Source: Manduca sexta (taxonomy: Eukaryota > Arthropoda > Insecta > Lepidoptera > Sphingidae). From it: a stretch of 64,000 nucleotides of DNA. The stretch spans positions 8,936,609 through 9,000,608 of the forward strand of contig NC_051126.1 in NCBI RefSeq assembly GCF_014839805.1, read 5' to 3'. Position 1 is the stretch's first letter, and each line of letters opens with the position of its first letter. Positions 58,866-64,000 of the stretch are shown here, in pieces. Below the pieces are notes generated by a model. The model was given only the letters and a program-made list of their open reading frames with translations. It made no database searches and was not told the origin of the DNA. A program made the translations under genes and the position numbers.

Positions 58866-60784
58866 TAAGTTACACGAGGCTGTGCATAATAAGTGCGGTG
58901 GTTAGATTCAATGAAGTTTATGAATGTTGTACATAAAATAAAAAAAAAAATCTGTTAAAATAAAATTACGTGGACGGAGCAGGGAACAATGATTAGCGTA
59001 ATAAAACGTTAAAATTTTTATCATAATAATTTGTCCAATAAAAATTGTAATAATGGGAACTCAAAAACAAACAGGTATCGTTTTGCAAGATTTAATGATT
59101 ACACAAAATAATTTAAAACCGGACGGTGGCAAAGATGACACTATAAACAAAATGAACAGCATAAGAAGAGTCGTCTAAAATGACAGGGACTGTAGAATAT
59201 ACATAGAGTGTGGCTCTACTGGGTAAATAGAGTATGAAATATTCAGCAAATTTAAACTGGTATAGTCATCAAAATTTAGAGTTGGATGTTTTAAATTCAC
59301 AATATTAACTAAGTTTCTTTGGGAAATATATGGAATCGGTGCAACTAGCTGGAGATTAAAAATAAAATAAAATGATCAGAACAAACCATAACGTTTCTAT
59401 CAGTTTCGCCGTGGTCCGATAAAATCAGATGGCGTACTGTGCACTCTTCGTGCAGTGTCAGTGTCTTTGACATCATTCAAAGTTACCGGAGACGAGCGGC
59501 CGCTCGCGCGTGACACGACGCCATCATGAGTTTTTGCCACATTTTTGATTTTTTATTAGATTTTTTATTTTATGTGCCGCTGAAATCGCGTCTATAAATA
59601 TCTCATTTTGATATCGCCATGTCTCGTATCTTCCATGTTGAAATCAGATTGAATTTGTGGAGTAAAAACTGGCTACTTTTGTTATGAAATATTTGGGCTA
59701 TGGAGCAAGAACTAATATGATAGCGTTTGGTAAACTCTATGAGAATTCATAGTAAAAGCTTGGATATAATGAAAATCTATGCATGTGCCGTGCAGACAGT
59801 TCAATGCCACATTAGTAAAGGCTTGGAAAAATAAATACGGAATTCTTCAAACTCGGTGTCGTGGACGGTAGATTTAATTCAAACTCAATACTATAATAAA
59901 ACTTTTATCATTGACATAGATCGGGAGTGGATATGTGTATCATAAGAAAGCTTTTGTTGTCTATTTTTATTTTGTTTTAGATAACTATCGTACAGATCAA
60001 TTTGTGTAAGAGATGTCACTGAATGGATTCTAATGATGTATAATTAAACCACTTGAATGTTTAAAATATACGAGCAACACCTAAAATTTTATATTTTAGA
60101 CAATCGTTTTAGATAATAGAGCCCTCACAATGTTCTTTTGATCGTTTTTTGCTACAAAAAATCTTGTAAGGGATAAACCTTTTTGTAATTAGTAAATATG
60201 TATAAAACTTTGACATTATCAGTAAAAAAAAAAAAAAAAATGAATTATTAAAATCGAATTTATAGATTGTACTTAATTAACATGAAATACTAATTTATTG
60301 TAATTTATTATCAGCTGCAACACGTTTAATTATAGAAGATGTTTTACCATTAAATAGGAACGGCGTCTGGTTAGGAATTGTGAAGCGGTCTTTGTTTGAC
60401 AACATAACTTCGCTTCTAGGATCTGCAAAAACGCAGAGAACATACGTGACCTTTCATTTGTACTATAAAACGTAATTAGTATATAAGTAAAGATGATTGT
60501 TTCACTAGATTTTGATGTTGAAAATTTTATAATGTTAAAAACGGTTCAAATAAATAATTTACAGAAATTAATATATTTTGTATTCAGATATATCAGGCAC
60601 AGTGTATAGTACGATTCATTTTTATTTCAATTTCCGTAGTGATACTCTAGTAATGATGGTTAACACGATCGTCTTTGGTCTCATATGGTATACCTAAAGT
60701 CCAGTTTCAAAGATCACGAGGTTATACCATGAACGAATGTTTCGATGTATAAAAGCTTGTATGTAAAAAAAGATGAAAGATTTT
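58866..60784. other. gene-free DNA
   Basis: One CpG-rich patch at 59490-59525 (GACGAGCGGCCGCTCGCGCG, then TGACACGACGCC). A poly-A run of about 17 at 60224-60240. No genes. Confidence 0.5.
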
Positions 60785-61105
60785 TTTTTTATTTCATTGA
60801 ATGGCGAGACGAGCTTGCCGTTTGGCTGATAAGTTCGGTAAGCGATACGACCGCCCATAAACAATAGAAGCACTATCCAATACCTTGCATTACAATGTAT
60901 TGTTCTGTATTCCACTGCGCTCGCCATCCTGAGACATGAGATGTTAGTCTTATTATGGCCTGTAGTTACACTGGCTATAATATCCTTCAAACCGGAACAC
61001 AATAGTGACTACACATCGTTGCTTGGCGGTAAAAATAGATATTGCGGTGGTACTTACCCAGGCGGGCTCTCACATATGAGAGACCTACCACCAGTAAAGA
61101 AATTA
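60785..61105 (+). repeat. interspersed repeat, retroelement-type, long copy
   Basis: AATGGCGAGACGAGCTTGCC, GATACGACCGCCCATAAACA, TTCCACTGCGCTCGCCATCC, TTACACTGGCTATAATATCC, then the shared block ATTGCGGTGGTACTTACCCA and AGAGACCTACCACCAGTAAA. The last part is shared with 26041-26150. This is the longest copy here and has no intact ORF. Confidence 0.65.
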
Positions 61106-63687
61106 ATTATAAAACTAGAAGTTCAGTATATATATTTGACTGTAAATAATTTCTATATAATGTTGGCCGTTCATAATATATAAAATTATCTGTATTTAGC
61201 TGTTGCGGTTTTATTTTTATTGCACAAAAAATGCTTTCCTAGTTGACCAATAAAATACGTTGATATAATAATGATAAAAACCTTTACTAATAAAATATTT
61301 TATGGAGCACTAAAGAGTCTTGCAAACGATTCACTTGACTGCATTAAGCATTGAAGATGTAAAAATGCGTAGATAATACAGTCTGTGAAGTCATTGCATC
61401 GATAATTTTACAAGTTTAACTGGAATTTAATGTTTATCAATTGTTTAAACAGTTGCATATTTGTGAACAGTAATTGTATTTGTTCTATGATAAGCAATCG
61501 AACCAACCATCTATGAAACAAGTATTAAGAACACGTATAGTTTGTATATATTGATTATAATTGATCTTAAGTTATCCTTTTGAAATAATTTCGCTGATAT
61601 AGTCAAATGTTTGAGTTTCCAGGTTTTCGAACGACTTATTGTGTAGCGTCTGAGTAGTCAGCTGTTAACTACACACAAAAACAATTAACCCCATTCAGCA
61701 TCAACTATGCAGTGGATGTAACAGAGTTAAGTATCTATAATTAATTTTCTTGCATATAATTATCGCGAAAAATAATTACTTAACTTGGTTCCCAATCATT
61801 TAAGTTAGAAAATTCAAGTACCAAGTCTTTCAGGCTAAATTTAAATTCCATAACAAACTATAAAATGTCTATTCTACTCTCTTATCGACTTGTAACTGAC
61901 TCCTTCGTACAACATTTTAATAAGAGTGTGAAAAAGAAGCACCTTGATACTTCTCCACTTAAGACGTTTGAAACTATTAATTAATGTAAATTGCAAAAGG
62001 CTTATTAAAGTAAATTGGGAGAGACGACAAAGGTTTTAAATTAGTATAAAAAGTTTATATCGGGAAACTATTAACAATTAACCTTTAGTGTAAAAAATGC
62101 AATTTAAAAATACATTCAAATAATTAAGAAATAAGTTTAATTATATTTTATTTTTGTTTGAATATTGGTTGCAAATGTTTATTTAGTTATTTTGAAAATA
62201 CTAATATGCAGTTATTTTGCTGGCTTGATTTCGCTTTGAAGGCATACATTGACAGGGTATAATTTGAAAATCGAACAATAATAATGAAATATGATACACA
62301 GGAAGACGTATGTTTTTCATTGACTATTATACTCTTTTTTTATTTTAATTATAGGATATATAATGACTTGACTTGATTATGTTTTTAATTCCTGACAAGA
62401 ATTTCTGGTGGACAAAACCGTTACTAAAAGCTAGAGATATCTTACATTCTTGATATAAAGTGTTTAATAATCGAATTACGAAACAAAATTCGTCAAGAAT
62501 AATTAAAAGTAAACAAATAAAAGAGATGTAAAAAGATCCTTAATGTTCTCACATTAAGGTAGTAATTATTAAAGGTGTTATAATTTCTTTCGAAAATAGC
62601 CCAAAGGCAAACAAAGACGTAAAATTTGAAATAATTGCTGTGTAAAACAGCAATGTATGTCTTAACAGGTAATATTTAAAAATTACACGTTTCTTGTTCC
62701 GGTTAACGTCGGTTTCTGTCGATTTGCAATCGGTCCTTCGTGTACAATATGCACAAAACCAGTTTACAAAAGAAAATTACGACGTGATTTCATTAAGTCC
62801 CAATTTTGCGCAATTTATTTTATTGGTGTGTTTATTTTATCCTTTCATTTTAATGTTAAAAATGAAGTGATATTTTCAGAATATTACATTCCATTTTACG
62901 GTATGTATTGGTATGAATCGAAATCATAAAAATGTGATAAATAAAATAATTAAAAAACCTTAATTCCTCTACAGTAATATAAAATGCTCTTATGACGAGT
63001 CAATACATAGCGATTTTTTTTTTTATATAATTTAAATATTTGTTAAGTGAATACATGATATTTTTATACAGAATTTTATTGTTAAGGTCATCATTTCCGT
63101 GAGCGAATCTATAAAGTCGAGGAATTATATTCGTGAAATATAACCAAATATTTTATTATGCTACATTAATTGTCGGATGCATAGTATCTGCACATCTAGG
63201 TGCTTATTTGTTTTGTTATCGAAGATAAACGATGTTTGTATTATTTTATAACTAAGTAAGGTATTATTGGATGCATTATAGCGTTATCAAGAGTTTTGTA
63301 AAGATCTTACTGGTATGGTCATTTAATCCAGTGGTACGCAATACCATTTTACATAATAATAAGCATATAAAAATATGTTTATAAATAAAACCATATACAT
63401 TTTACAATCTAAATTAACAAAAAAACTAAAACAGACGCATGTAACGTGCTAAAAATATTTTTTGTCAAGAATGATCCAATTTGGATTTTATTAAAATGAT
63501 TTATTTTATAGTATGATTATAAAAAATGAATTTAAAGTAAACACATGCTTAAAATATAAAATATTTTGTGTCTGTCTGTGTGCCAGTGTATCGAACCGAG
63601 AGTTTCTTATCTTATCCGATACGCACAAAGGTGACCGTATTTTATATTATAACAGGTTTTGGGTAAAGTGTGACACTATTTTAAGTA
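61106..63687. other. gene-free AT-rich DNA
   Basis: No coding or repeat structure recognised before the terminal SINE. Confidence 0.55.
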
Positions 63688-64000
63688 ATACAGCCCTGTA
63701 TTATAACTGTCCCACTGCTGGGCACGGGCCTCCTTTACTACTGAGAGGGATAAGGTCTTAGTCCACCACGCTGGCCTAGTGTGGATTGGTAGACTTCATA
63801 CGCCCTTAAGATTACTACAGAAATCTTCTCAGGTATGCAGGTTTCCTCACGATGTTTTCCTTCATCTTTAAAGCAAGCGATTATTTACAAAGAATACACA
63901 TATATTTTTTTTAGAAAAGACAAAGGTGTGTACCCTTGTGATTCGAACCTACGGACATTCGTCTCGGCAGTCCGTTACATATCCAACTAGGCTATCGCCG
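63688..64000 (-). mobile_element. tRNA-derived SINE, first family, cut by the window end
   Basis: Minus orientation. The tail-side sequence CAGCCCTGTATTATAACTGT is at the left, and the head runs to the last base (AACTAGGCTATCGCCG). It continues beyond the window by only a few bases if full length. Confidence 0.85.

Overview
This is a eukaryotic, insect-type window: AT-rich, gene-poor, with spliced genes, tRNA-derived SINEs with target-site duplications, hAT-like MITEs and a mariner element. The repeats and the one host gene point to a butterfly or moth (Lepidoptera); I cannot name the species. Nothing prokaryotic is present (no operons, CRISPR arrays or real rRNA/tRNA genes).

The only host protein-coding gene I can support is cortex (cort), a divergent Cdc20/Fizzy-family WD40 protein on the minus strand. 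I rebuilt nine coding exons by hand. Exons 2-9 (29045 down to 25095) join with GT..AG borders and matching phases into 442 codons of continuous propeller-type protein ending in a stop. A 12-codon start exon at 31782-31747 is the preferred N-terminus (454 aa in total), and a 49-codon alternative at 29261-29115 is given. cortex is the landmark gene of the lepidopteran wing-melanism hotspot (Heliconius, Biston and others), where later work points to the lncRNA ivory and mir-193 as effectors. I found no mir-193 in this window.

Layout: 1-25,000 lies 3' of cortex and is gene-free, with scattered SINE/MITE copies, a 5S-rRNA-like repeat, several long perfect hairpins, CpG-rich non-coding blocks and one unexplained open frame at 23.5-23.8 kb. 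25,000-31,800 is cortex, with a SINE in the intron between exons 4 and 5. 32,380-34,115 holds an older interspersed repeat and then a complete 1.3-kb mariner-type element (DD37D, maT-like) with an uninterrupted transposase, TIRs and TA duplications, about 1 kb upstream of the cortex start exon. 34,116-64,000 is the upstream or first-intron side. It has no coding genes, but it holds three plus-strand promoter/first-exon-like signatures (35.9, 41.8 and 50.0-50.5 kb), dated SINE insertions, a hAT-type MITE family and a 0.69-kb, 24-bp minisatellite.

The most interesting material is the non-coding landscape around cortex: candidate antisense/lncRNA start sites, the intact mariner next to the cortex 5' end, the minisatellite array carrying about 25 copies of a TACGTG motif, and the pre-miRNA-like hairpins. 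Exon borders, repeat limits and promoter calls come from reading the sequence by eye. No alignment, folding or database search was run.
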